Shown here: positions 9,632 through 19,759 of the stretch, in pieces
Layout of the letters: each line of letters opens with the position of its first letter
How positions within the stretch are numbered: the stretch's first letter is position 1
Assembly (NCBI GenBank): GCA_023159155.1
Contig: JAJNNX010000104.1
Coordinates: 1 to 30,086 of the forward strand
Length of the DNA: 30,086 nucleotides
Source: Ustulina deusta
Taxonomy: Eukaryota > Ascomycota > Sordariomycetes > Xylariales > Xylariaceae
Direction: 5' to 3'
Notes under the pieces: model-generated
Told to the model about the DNA's origin: nothing
The model's database searches: none
Seen by the model: the letters and a program-made list of their open reading frames with translations, nothing else
Program-made: the position numbers and the translations under genes

Positions 9632-9742
9632 CGTCTCGCCCAAGGCCGGGTAATGCAGCGCTCGCTAGAAAAACGCTTTAAATCTTTTCGTAAGCTAGGT
9701 TAAAGAATGAGCCGGAATATAAGACTTATAATTCGCCAGAGA

Positions 9743-9756
9743 TCCCGGATCCGGGA
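9743..9756. repeat. 14-bp perfect palindrome TCCCGGATCCGGGA
   Basis: A self-complementary GC-rich site. Its left half with flank (GATCCCGGAT) recurs at about 9799-9808, roughly 60 nt away. It lies in the upstream region of the 327-aa gene, with no known binding protein that I can name. Confidence 0.5.
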
Positions 9757-10751
9757 CGCTTCATGGTTAGGTGTAACGGCAGTCCAGCCCCGGCTCCCCG
9801 ATCCCGGATGCCCTAGTAAAGCAAGAATGCTTTATAACGAACATTGGATGAAGATCACGGGCTTGCTTGTTTGCTGCAAGCATCGTGCATGTTCTGATTA
9901 CTACTCGCCTGGTACAGGTTTCTCCACCTTGCCGTCGACCGCGCTACACGCTTGCGCGAGGGCGAGCGGCCACCCCGCTGAGTGATAGCCAGGTCAGCCA
10001 CTTCTTGACCACCGCCGCCGTGGGCTACAACTATGCCGGCATTCGGGGCACTTCAATCCCAGAGGCCCTTGATAATCTTGGTGACATCATCGCTGATATT
10101 ATTCTGCATCGCCAAATCGTCACTACCATAGTTAAGGCCAGTAATGGCCTCGATGGTGCTTGGTAAGGTAACTCACACAATTTGACTTCGCTTCTAGTCA
10201 TCTCCTCAAGAATTGCGTGACCCGGTACCCTATACAAACAGATATACGATCCTCGCTCGTGCTGTTCTGTTCTTTCGGGGATCTTCACGCCTAGGGCATC
10301 TATAAGCCTGCTGACTTTAAAGACGTAGAGTTCCTTGAGAAAAGATGTATTGATATAAAGAGTCTATTGTTCTCTATGAGGATTTGATCTGCGCTAAAGC
10401 TTTGTATATCTCTAGTTTTTAGTATGATTCTGGTTGGAAAGAGAGAAACAAACGGGGAACAACCTCCATAACCCCATATAAAATGGCCCTCCATAGCCTG
10501 TTTGAAAAGATCTCGTTCGCGTTCGCTGTCGCCGTAGCATTTGTAGCTGTGTCTGCAGCCTTGAGTCTTTCGTCGGTGCGGGGCGTCTGGCTCTCTGAGT
10601 AGTGCACCCGGTAAACGGTTGGGGTTGAGGTTGGTGCCGTAAGTGCGCAGCAGAGCTATAAAACGGTCATGGAGAAGATGATAACTCCTTGCAACAGTCG
10701 TCTAATTGTTCCCTCACTTTTGGTCCATTTTTCAGCACTAAGCCATTCCTC

Positions 10752-13508
10752 TTAATTAGACTGCACCGTCCCCGCCTCCGTTGCCGGTGTATTAATATCG
10801 ATGGCCTCTACTATAGCCCTCTGCTTAGTGCTATCGTGCACAAGGCTGCCAAAGGACTGCAACGCAACCTCTCTGTCGGATTTATTACAGAGCGTCTCGT
10901 CGCGGCGACGGCGTAGATCCCGCGCCGACTGCTCAAGGGCGCCGCGCAAGTTATCGGCGGGGAAACAGAGAACCTTGTGGGCCGAACCCGAGATGCGGCT
11001 CGCGTTAGTGTGTACATAGTCGATTGCAGACAGTTGGCAGGAGACCCTGCTCGATAAACGGTGGGGAAGAGACTTGGGGATCTGATTGACGGCGTAGGCG
11101 GCTGCTACGATAGCTGTTGATAATTAGCCGATGTTACTAAGGAAGAGATATAAGGCAAGCAGAGATGTAGATATACCAGCTACGATCACGCCGGGGATAA
11201 CCAGTCGGCGCAAGTTATTGTTGCCGAGAAACTTTGCAGCGTCGAAGGCATGATTTATCAAGCCGTCATGCATACCAACCATGCGGGAGCCGAAGGCAGT
11301 AGCAACAGTAAGTGCAATACCAGTGCCGGCGACTTTCTCTTGTTGCTATACTATGGTAGACCAGTCAAAGAAGTCCCACAGCTTCGTAGGCATATTGATC
11401 TGACGGGCGAGCGCGTCTCGCTTCCGGCGAAACATAACTTCCGGTCGGAAGTTGAGGCTATCGTACTCATCACCAAGGTGTAAAATGCCAAGCTGCTTCA
11501 TAATGTTGACGCCTTTGATTGTCTGGCTCCTAGCATGTTCCTCGCATCGGGTGACGGAGTCGGCAACGTGCGATAGCATTGCCTCTTTAAGAGCTTCGGC
11601 ATACTGAAAAGCGCTAAGCGGACCATTGTAAGGAACAACGTAGTTTATATTGCCTAAATTTGCAATAGAAGAGTTGAGTTCGGTTCGGACATGATCGTAG
11701 ATATCGTTGTGTATTCCCTCAATCGTCCGGTCTAGTTCATCTCGGACCTTCGAGCATGCTCTTTCGCTCGACTCCAGTCGTGGCTCAAGGCTCAGCATCT
11801 CCGAAATCATCCGATCACGTTCAGATCGTGCCATATCTGAATTGACAGCTGCTAGAACATGAATATCATTAAGGATGTTGAGAAGATACGTCTTAGCCGG
11901 TGCTAGCTTAGACTTCGCCCTTTTGTCTAGCACGAACCGGCGGAGGGACTGCTCTAGATTCTCGAAATTGCGAATTTCATCAATATCCTTGCCTTTTCCT
12001 TTGGAGTCAAAGTCGTCTGGATCCCCGTCACCGCCACCCGAGCTTGAGTTCCCACTGTTTCCAGCCGGACCATGACTGGGTAGCCGCGTTGTCGGGATAG
12101 CTTTACTGGAGACGAAATGAATGAGCCCTGCTTCTTTCGAAGTTGCCGGACTCAAGTTTCGTACTTGTTTGAGAATCATTTCCCGACATCGCTCCTTATC
12201 TTCGATAGTGTTATATCCGTTGATGACAATGAAGAAATGATCCTTCTCTGCGGCGGCTGACCATATGAATTCTTGTGCTGTTAGTGTGAAGTAGTTTGCC
12301 GCAGCAACGACAAAGACTACAACATCAATCTCTTCTTGTCGAGCGAATATTGCTGTTGTCTTTGTTGTGTCCGAGTTCAAGCCAGGAGCGTCAATGAGGG
12401 CGATATCGACAATCCCATTATTTAATAAAGACTGATCGACAGTCCTTATATCCTTGATATAGACTTTGCATTAGATATATGCCTTATCGCAAGTGACAAC
12501 CTTTTTTAAATCTTTCAGGTCGAAAACTTCGTAAGTAAACTCGTTATTGCAGTTATATATAGCATGCTTATAAATAGCATGTACTTCTTGTCTTCCTATA
12601 TTTTTCTTTGCGTCTAGAACCTCGCAGAAGATAGCCGTACAAGGTTGCTGGTCTTCAGGCAAAACTTTCCGTCTCAGGAGAGCGTTGCAGAATGTCGACT
12701 TTCCGGCGTTAAGATCTCCGGTGATCAAGACTTTGCTTGACGTGTCTTCGATACGGTCTCGCAGGGAATGAAGGTGTCGTATACTCGTACTGATCTTTCC
12801 GTCTAGCAGCAACGCAAGCGATTTTCTGTCAAGTGAGTGCACTAGCTCTGCTTGGTGTAACATGCCTAACTTAAGGTCGAGTTTCAATATGGAAAAATCA
12901 TGCTCAATCTGTGGTGTCACCAGCCGGGGTTCCGTTGTGGCAGCTCGATTCTCTGCAGCTTTGCTTGACTCGGCCTCGGAAGTTCCTTCGGAAACGATGT
13001 TAGCTCTTGGGAGCATCGGCGACGGTGTCGTGGGTGAAGAAGAGGGAGCATAGGTGTGAACGGTGCCAGATCGAGAGGAGGCTCGTGACAAGCGTTCGGC
13101 AGGCTGAACAGAGGGGTAGTACGCTGGCCACGTTATGTTTGTCTCCTGCAGGCAATTCAGCAATTTGATAACACGGCTAATGGATCGGGCGAGTGCGAGC
13201 CGATGCTGGTTGTGCCGGACCTGGGAGATTGCTGTGTCTTCAGGCCAATCCGGCTGCATCGCCAACTCCAAGGGGTAGGGCGAAGGCGGATCGACTTTAT
13301 CGCTGTTATTGCCCTCGTTATATCCGAGATCGTCGCCTAGCAGGGACTGGAGGCGGACTATATTCTCAGACCCGGAACTGTTGCCGATTGTCATGAAGTA
13401 CGGCTGATGGCTTGATGACGACTGCTGAGCCTGGACATTTCGCTGGTCGTCCGTGTCCTGCGCCTGGGGCATCTTCTTGCATCTCCCGGAGAAATATTGT
13501 TGGCTCAT
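10752..13508 (-). pseudogene. fzo1: Mitofusin (Fzo1-like) GTPase copy with three nonsense codons
   Basis: One continuous frame of 919 codons from ATG 13508 matches fungal Fzo1, the outer-mitochondrial-membrane dynamin-like GTPase that fuses mitochondria. Visible parts: a disordered Ser/Pro-rich N-terminus, the P-loop GDLNAGKST (264-272), CTAIF switch region, the DAPGLNSDTTK G3 region (373-383), coiled-coil segments, the hydrophobic membrane region (about 725-815) and the C-terminal heptad region with LRRRRDET. The frame is broken at codon 346 (TAA, 12471-12473), codon 721 (TAG, 11346-11348) and codon 795 (TAA, 11124-11126), and similarity continues across each in the same frame with no splice signals. 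All three could come from CAA or CAG by C-to-T at CpA, as RIP would do. It is therefore probably a dead extra copy. The functional gene should lie elsewhere in the genome. Confidence 0.85.
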
Positions 13509-14219
13509 TGCGCTCGGAGGACCACGTGTCGGAGCGCCGAGTGTATCTTAGATGGGTGGTTGTGCAAAGGGTAAATGGTGTTTTTGGCGTCACCAAGTTT
13601 GATGACATGGTTTCAAATGTAGCCCAGATTGATAGATGGTTACTAAGCCCCATCCCCATATCTCGCTTTTTGCGATAGTTGCATACCCAGGCCAAGTGAC
13701 CTTAATTTGGGCGTAATATTTGCTATGCGACGTACAGTGTGAGTCTCTGAACACCCTTATACTTAGCTATTAGAATCAATCATAGGGTCCTGTAATTAAT
13801 GAGTACAGCGCTGAGCTCAGAGCACCAGTCAACTACTCCTGGATGATCATCTCCGTGAGAAATAAGTGAATGAAATTCATGTTAATAGTGGAATCCTCGG
13901 AATGGATAAACCGGCTATTACCTTTATTTAATAATAAAAATTTGCAGGCCCAAGATACTAATAACTATCATGAGATTTATTAATAACTATCGGTTGAAGA
14001 AGACCTGGGCGAAGACACAGTATGAAGATATCGTAGAGGAAACTGCCGCGGCTACCCTGTAGCTATTTCTCTACATAGATAATAACTAGCTACGAAAGGA
14101 GTCGTTTAAAGCTGCATATATAAAAAGACAATTTTGCTACCTCAAGGTTCTGAACACGAAGTAAAGGGTAGATGAGATTATAGCTAAAGCAGGTTAAGAG
14201 GTAAAGAATGATCCCAAGG
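13509..14219. other. AT-rich stretch with degraded coding remnant
   Basis: From about 13700 the DNA becomes AT-rich. Around 13993-14160 a plus-strand frame reads like protein (KKTWAKTQYEDIVEETAAATL, then more after stops) but is cut by TAG codons, so a RIP-damaged gene or transposon fragment is likely. The family cannot be recognised. The first about 190 nt (13509-13700) are the upstream region of the mitofusin-like copy. Confidence 0.4.
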
Positions 14220-17200
14220 TCAATCCCTCGGGCTTACTTTGTCTGCCGCAAAGTTGCGAGACAAAAAAGCCGCGTCAAACTCTCTAACCATGTCCGGCAC
14301 GTCTCGTTTGAGTGACTTCCTCGGTTCCCACGTATCGTTCTCTGGCCCGTGGTTCTCCCAGCGTACTAGGTATTCTATGGCCGGGCGACCTCTCCGCCCC
14401 TTCCGCCTCAAACGGCGATCCAAGAAACACTGGACGTTCCAAAACGCCTTACCGTTCACTATATAATCCGGTACGCGTTGGACTTTATCCGGTTCGGACG
14501 TTGCCGCGTTGGTCTCGACGGTGTCCACTACAAGACTTGCCTCTCCAGGCGTGTTCATAGCTGCCTGCCAGCCTTCCGGTGACTCCTCTCGTATAGCTGG
14601 GTCGATGTACTCCATCGGAACCGTACAGGGCAAGGGATAGAGCATAGGAGACCGATTGCTCTGCGCTAAGGGCGCCGGAGACGCCGGGCCCAGTAGTGCA
14701 CTATGTGTCAAGGCTGGCTGTGGCGGGGTTCCTACATCTCTCCATGCTGGGGATTCTGAACTCCCCATTGACACCGGAACGCTGATATCGATAAGAGGGT
14801 CAATGAAGACATTACAAGACTCAAAAGGCGACCAACTAGTGTCGGGGTCTGTTAGGTCGGACAAGGAGTCATTTAGGGAAGGGTATTCTGAGACGGCTAG
14901 GTCCTCGACTAGCATAGGAAGGGAGGCGGTCGTTATAACACGAGAATAGTCCTTTATATATGTGTCGGCCGGGGTAGAAATAGGCGACATCCATGGGTTC
15001 TCTTCGAGCTCTAGGAAAGTTAAGTGGTCCTGAGATGGAATGCATGGTTCCTCCGAGCCAAAAGCGGCTTGGAAATGCCCCAGGTTCTCCAGCACCTCAT
15101 GGGAGCAGGCTAAAGAGCCGCCGCCAGCGCGTTCGGGATGATCCTCCAGATGTTCGCACCACGCGTCTATCGTAACCTTGGGCCTCATATCGTAATCGTG
15201 GACAAACTTTGCGTGGTTTTTAAATTGCAACTCATTTTCTAGCATAATCCCCTTGGTTTTACAGCCCGGATCGGGACAAGGGACGGCGTCGGTGGGGCGT
15301 CGCTCGAGATGTCGGTCTTCGCAGTTCCACCTATTCGCTTTCCGTGTGAAGCGTCTTCCACAGAAGAAACATTTATGCGGCTCGGGCGCTGGCTTCCGTG
15401 CAGCTGAGGGCGTATTCGTCCCACTCCCGCCTAGCATGGCCGCGTCGGAGGGTCGGGCCGTGTCGACTTCGCTGTACGGCGGAGGGGGTTCTTGAACCCT
15501 GGCGGTGCCCGGACGCATCGGCGCCGCAGGGCTTACCGGGTTTTGTATCATCGATACATACCGTGGCTTCGGCGCGATGGTTCGGCCATGAATTGGGGGC
15601 TCGAGCCCGGCTTGCGGTGCTTCGACTTGCTTTGTAATTTCCGTCGAAGGCATTCGCAGGACCCCTTGGTCCTGCGAAGGGGCGGGCTCCTTGGGCTCGA
15701 TCTTCCAGGCATAATCAATCCAGGCGTTGATTGCGTCGACCTTTCTTTGCACGATCTCGATTTCCGGGAGATCTTCGTCTAATTCGCCGAGGATTTCGGC
15801 GAGGAGCCTCCGTTCTGGCAGGCTGAAGAGGACCTTCTGCAGTGGCTGCTGGGGTCCATGGATACCGCGCAACTGTCTGTCGAGTTCTGTGTTATTCCTT
15901 TTCTTAAAGTGGTCCTTGCGAAGGAGATCCGCCGCCTTTCTGCGCCGCCGCTGTCTTGCCGCTCTTAGTTCGTTCGCTTTCCGATCGCGCATCTTTCGGT
16001 CGGCACCTGTGGCCTTCGTAGACTTTCCATACTTAGCGTGCAGCGCGGCTTCCAGTGCTGACCATTCTATTTCCAGTCGGCGAATCGTGCTGTCGGGGCC
16101 GATGATACGCATCTCTTCGTCTGACACCCCCATTGGCGCATTCTCGTCGTACTGGATGCCAAGGTGGTTGAGGATGTCTAGGTAGGGAGACTCGGTGCCA
16201 CGGCCTAAGCCAGCATCCTGGGACATAGCATTCCTCATGGCATTAGCGTAGTGCCTTTGATACACAGCGCTATTGGGACGGTGGCGTGCCCCCTGGTCAC
16301 GAATCGACTCACGGTAGTTCTCTTGTCTTATGTTAGAGACTGTCGCATAATCGCAGAGGAGACTTACTATCGAGAATTTCCAAGTTCCCTCGCCGATAGA
16401 CATAGGATTGGAACCGATCAGGGAAGCCCCCCGCCTTTCCAAGGGTTTCCGAGTTGTTGTCAAACGATTTCGCCCCTAACGGTTCATCTGACTTTATAGG
16501 GCCTTCGACAGACTCGACAGTCTTCCGGAATACCGGCTTGTGCCAAAACTCCTTCTTCCAAGGTATGTGCACAGCGGGCATGCTGATCTTAGTGTTAAAG
16601 TAAGGCCCGGCACATGTGTCGTAACCAGACAAGTCGACGACCCCTTCCGATATCGCCTTAGCGAGGAGCTTAGAAATTGGGCAGAGAAGGGGGAGCTTCT
16701 CTTCGACAAAAGGGAACCAAGTAGGCACTATCTCCTTGTTATGGCCTTTGTGGAAACGTAGAAGGACCTGCATCGCGAGATAGTCTCGGCTGCCATTACG
16801 CATCGGGTCGTGCAAGATCCAGAGATCGATGTCTTCCCAGCAGAGGACCTTGTACTGCGACTCTGTCCTCTCATCCACCCCGCCGCACACCCAGCATTCC
16901 TTAGGGCGTGGTAGGATATAAGGGTCTGGTTCACCAACGTCGGTGTAGGCATCGGATTCTTCGTCGTATTCCTTGATCTTTTGCTTCTTATTTTTAGGTT
17001 GGGCATACACCAACTCGTGCCGCCGACAACCCGTCCACATAAGAAAGTCGCGAATGAGCGAATCATCGAGCCGGTCGAGTCCGATCTTAAAGGTCGTCTT
17101 CTTATCTCGGACCCAGCGGAAGTGTGCGAGATATGTGAACCCAGAGGGGTCCAGGACTTTCTTGTGCTTCGGCTCCTGACGGAGCCCAAATAGACGTGCA

Positions 17201-17646
17201 TGTTCGAGCTTGGCTACGGCCACGAAATGGTCTCGAAGTCGCGATTCGAGATGCTCACCCGTATACTTCCGATAAATCGCCGATAGCTGTCGCAAGTACA
17301 GGCGAATCGTACTCAAGGCGCCGATCTTGGACTTCTCCCTTCGCATTAAATACCGTGCAAATGCTTCGGCAAGACCCCTGTTGTCCCAACTCAGCGTCTT
17401 GACAAGCGGCTTCCAGGCTGGTGCGCCTGGCAACGCTTCGCAGAACGCGCTCCATCGTCGTGTACCATCAATAATGTTCACCTTCGTGTTATCAGCGCGG
17501 TTGGGTGGAAGAGGGCGTCGCTTATTTCCTCGGTCCCAGAAATACTGAAGTTCCTCAGCTGTAAGTGATGGTGGGGCTTCTGGTACTTCCAGCTCCGCAA
17601 GCTGCCCTCGGATTCGCTCAATCTGACCAAGGTCCAAGGCCGCCAT
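14220..17646 (-). CDS. DUF3435 tyrosine recombinase (Starship captain family) with zinc fingers and C-terminal chromodomain
   Basis: Exons 17646-16368 and 16321-14220 with a 46-nt intron (GTAAGT donor, CTAAC branch, ACAAG acceptor) give 1126 aa. The N-terminal 450 residues match fungal DUF3435, the family of Starship captain site-specific recombinases: DGTRRWSAFC (61-70), TGCRRHEL with candidate catalytic Arg (208/209), FHKGH with Lys 300, LCPISKLLA (321-329), YRRG (417-420), and, across the splice junction, RDQGARHRPNSAVYQRHY with His 440 and candidate nucleophile Tyr 447 or 451. A highly basic helix follows (about 530-560), then a Pro-rich linker with PPPPY, a pair of C2H2-like fingers (744-766 and 775-801) and an Asp/Ser/Pro-rich region. 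The last domain (about 1053-1113) is a chromodomain: LDRR, EYLVRW and NDTWEP are in order. Its cage positions appear to be Trp, Trp and His, the last usually aromatic. No stop or frameshift is seen, so the gene may be active. Confidence 0.85.
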
Positions 17647-18699
17647 CGGATTCGAAATAAGTAAAACAGTGCGACACAGTCCCTTAGACTGTTAGCCATT
17701 CCACAAGCCGAGTACACAGCGTTGTAACCACTGAGAACAAGTCGACACTGTCCACTGGAATAACAATACAGCCTTTTTGCAAGAATGGGCGGAAAGAATA
17801 CGTCTCAAGTTGATCTAATGGAAATAACTAAAGACACAAGAAATAGAGCAGCGTAACCGACCTAAATACATTTTTCCTTCTTGCGTCTTGTTCTCCAGCT
17901 GCTGGTCGCCTGAGCCCCGGATCCAGGGCTTCTCATCAGCACTGCTTGAAGCTGTGCCGCCCGCTGTGACATGTTTGCTGAACGTACTGTGAACTTCGAG
18001 AAGTACATATGCCCCGCCTAAAATGTACTTGTCGGGGGCGTTTTGGGGTTCCAGAAATGGCGGGTCAGGGCTGCCATTTTCGGCAGGCCAAACCTCGACA
18101 CGGGAACTTTAGGTGAAATGTTCTGTTGCGGTTTCTGCCGCATTTGCTGACTTGGACCATTGCCTCTGCCCCAGACTGTTCTCCCGCCAACTCCACATAT
18201 TCCCCTCCCTCCCAAGCAGGCGACGGCTTAGTCGCGCAGCGCAACAAACGCGGCGGTCCATTGTCCCTGGCTGTCATCGTCCTTTTTCTGTCGGCAGCGA
18301 TATCGTTATGTGTGCTAAGTTGACTACGTAGGCCATGCTGGATTTCGCTAGATTCGACTTGCTGCCATGGATTTTAACTTGGGCATCCTGCCGCCAGCAA
18401 GTTTCAAGCTTTCATTTTGGCGAGATCTTACCGAACTGTCTGGCTTGTATATAAAAGGGTCCACGCCTCTCCGGCCTTTTAGTGACCAGCCAGGGTCCTT
18501 GACGAATGCCATGGCAATCCTTTCCTAAGTGATATGGTTGCTACGGTGCACTATATGTCGCGACCGGTCCAAATGCACATTTTAGGCTAGTAGATTTTTA
18601 AAATCCAGCGTACAAGTATCAAGCACTGCCGAACACCTAACAATATACATATATAAAGCGTGCGCTAGGTTTTATTTATCTCAGGAACCTCAGCCCAGA
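17647..18699. other. Upstream region of the recombinase gene, with 11-bp inverted repeats
   Basis: No convincing gene is present; overlapping short frames on both strands look accidental. GCCTAAAATGT at 18016-18026 and its reverse complement at 18577-18587 enclose 572 nt, which could be a small non-autonomous element. Inside it, TATATAAAAG at about 18448-18457 looks like a TATA box but is followed by an ATG frame of only five codons. If the recombinase is a captain, the element end should lie within this region. Confidence 0.45.
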
Positions 18700-19131
18700 A
18701 TGGTCCTTGCGTTTGTACTTCCCCAGCCACACCACCCCCCTACCCAGCAGAGCTATAACGTTTTGCTTCCAGCGCTGGCAACTGCCTGGGCTCTTTTGCA
18801 CCCATCACCATCCGCAAAATTATGGCAGCATGAAAGGAATGTCCGGCTGTATTATATGTACCGTTCTGTTACAACAAGTGGGACGCCCAGCATGCCAGAG
18901 GAGCCTCGATCTCTTGCTTATGTACTCCTAGAGCTGAAAAAAGAATCCCAGTGTCGTAGGGAGCATACGTCATTCGATGTTGATGAAATGTCCCATGACT
19001 TATTATTGGTTCTCTCCGGCAGGCGATATTCGAAATCATCGTTCCTTGTTCTCTATACCTGTGCCAATCTAGTGTGTGCTGTAGCAGAGCTATTCACTTT
19101 GCTGGACGTTCTGAGTCGTGCTCGAGTCTAG
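18700..19131 (+). CDS. Doubtful hypothetical protein, 143 aa
   Basis: An ATG frame preceded by ATATATAAAG at about 18650-18659, 40-50 nt upstream, a workable TATA distance. The product has no recognisable domain. It has a Pro/His-rich start, a mildly hydrophobic stretch (NVLLPALATAWALLHP) and a hydrophobic C-terminal part (SFLVLYTCANLVCAVAELFTLL) that could be one membrane helix. A second frame overlaps the same bases. There is no intron evidence and no neighbour linking it to a function. It may be a real orphan gene or a chance frame, and the TATA box is the only real support. Confidence 0.25.
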   Translation: MVLAFVLPQPHHPPTQQSYNVLLPALATAWALLHPSPSAKLWQHERNVRLYYMYRSVTTSGTPSMPEEPRSLAYVLLELKKESQCRREHTSFDVDEMSHDLLLVLSGRRYSKSSFLVLYTCANLVCAVAELFTLLDVLSRARV

Positions 19132-19759
19132 TGGCAAAGCTCAAACTCGTATGCGCACGTCATCCACCTGCATAAATAGTACAGTATTTTGGGTAGAGAG
19201 GTTAGGGCGGATTACTTACTCTCGCCGATATTCGGCTAACGCGCTCGCCATCGACAAGGTCGATTATAGTAAAATGAAGACAGGTTACCTTTGTTTTTAA
19301 TAAAGGATTCCTTAGCCTGGGAAACCCGACCGAGAGGTCATCCATAAAATCATTGTAGGTGCTAGATGCTACGAGTAGATACGGTGCCTAGATGTAGCTT
19401 GCTGTGGGTTGTTGTAAGACGCTGCGTTCTATAGCTGATTCGAGATGATCTTTTCGTTCTGCCGATCCTGGCAATGGACTCCAAACTAGAAGAAGCACTT
19501 TATTCAAGGAATAGTTCGCAGCTATCACAAATGCACGAGGGGCTAACTAAGATGACAAGGAAAGGAACTCAGCAAAGACAATAAGTGGCCCTGCGGTTCT
19601 GACTGTTAAGATCGATGCGGCACAAATCTATCTTACGAGCAGTTATCACTAAGAAATTTCGTCTCGATATATTCTTTCCGACCTTCAAATCTCGTTCTAA
19701 AGCAACATGCCATTAGCCAATCTTCAGGAGAGAACTGCCTTAACACCACTAGACACCCA
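19132..19759. other. Intergenic stretch, no gene seen
   Basis: This is the 3' flank of the 885-aa gene on the minus strand. A short plus-strand frame (19118-19300) and others are not supported. No repeat or RNA gene was recognised. Confidence 0.45.

Larger units (their letters stand above)
9600..10751. other. Intergenic region with palindromes and a possible coding fragment
   Basis: No intact gene is supported. On the plus strand a frame ending at 10166 has a protein-like stretch (VGYNYAGIRG, then an Ile/Asp-rich helix) that could extend through a very short putative intron starting at the GTAAGG at 10163, but the upstream part is poor. It may be a gene remnant. The block also contains two palindromes (listed separately) and, near 10480, a CATATAAAAT box without a clear client gene. 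Confidence 0.4.

Noticed and set aside
11346..12380. A separate 344-aa gene
   Set aside because: It is in the same frame as the upstream mitofusin part and continues its homology; it is the middle of the broken mitofusin copy.
16340..16367. Alternative 28-nt intron in the recombinase ending at ACAG
   Set aside because: It keeps frame but is too short for splicing; the 46-nt version has a branch sequence and a normal length.
16333..16463. The second recombinase exon as an independent gene starting upstream of the intron
   Set aside because: The sequence above 16321 overlaps exon 1 in another frame; joining at 16368/16321 restores the recombinase motif order.
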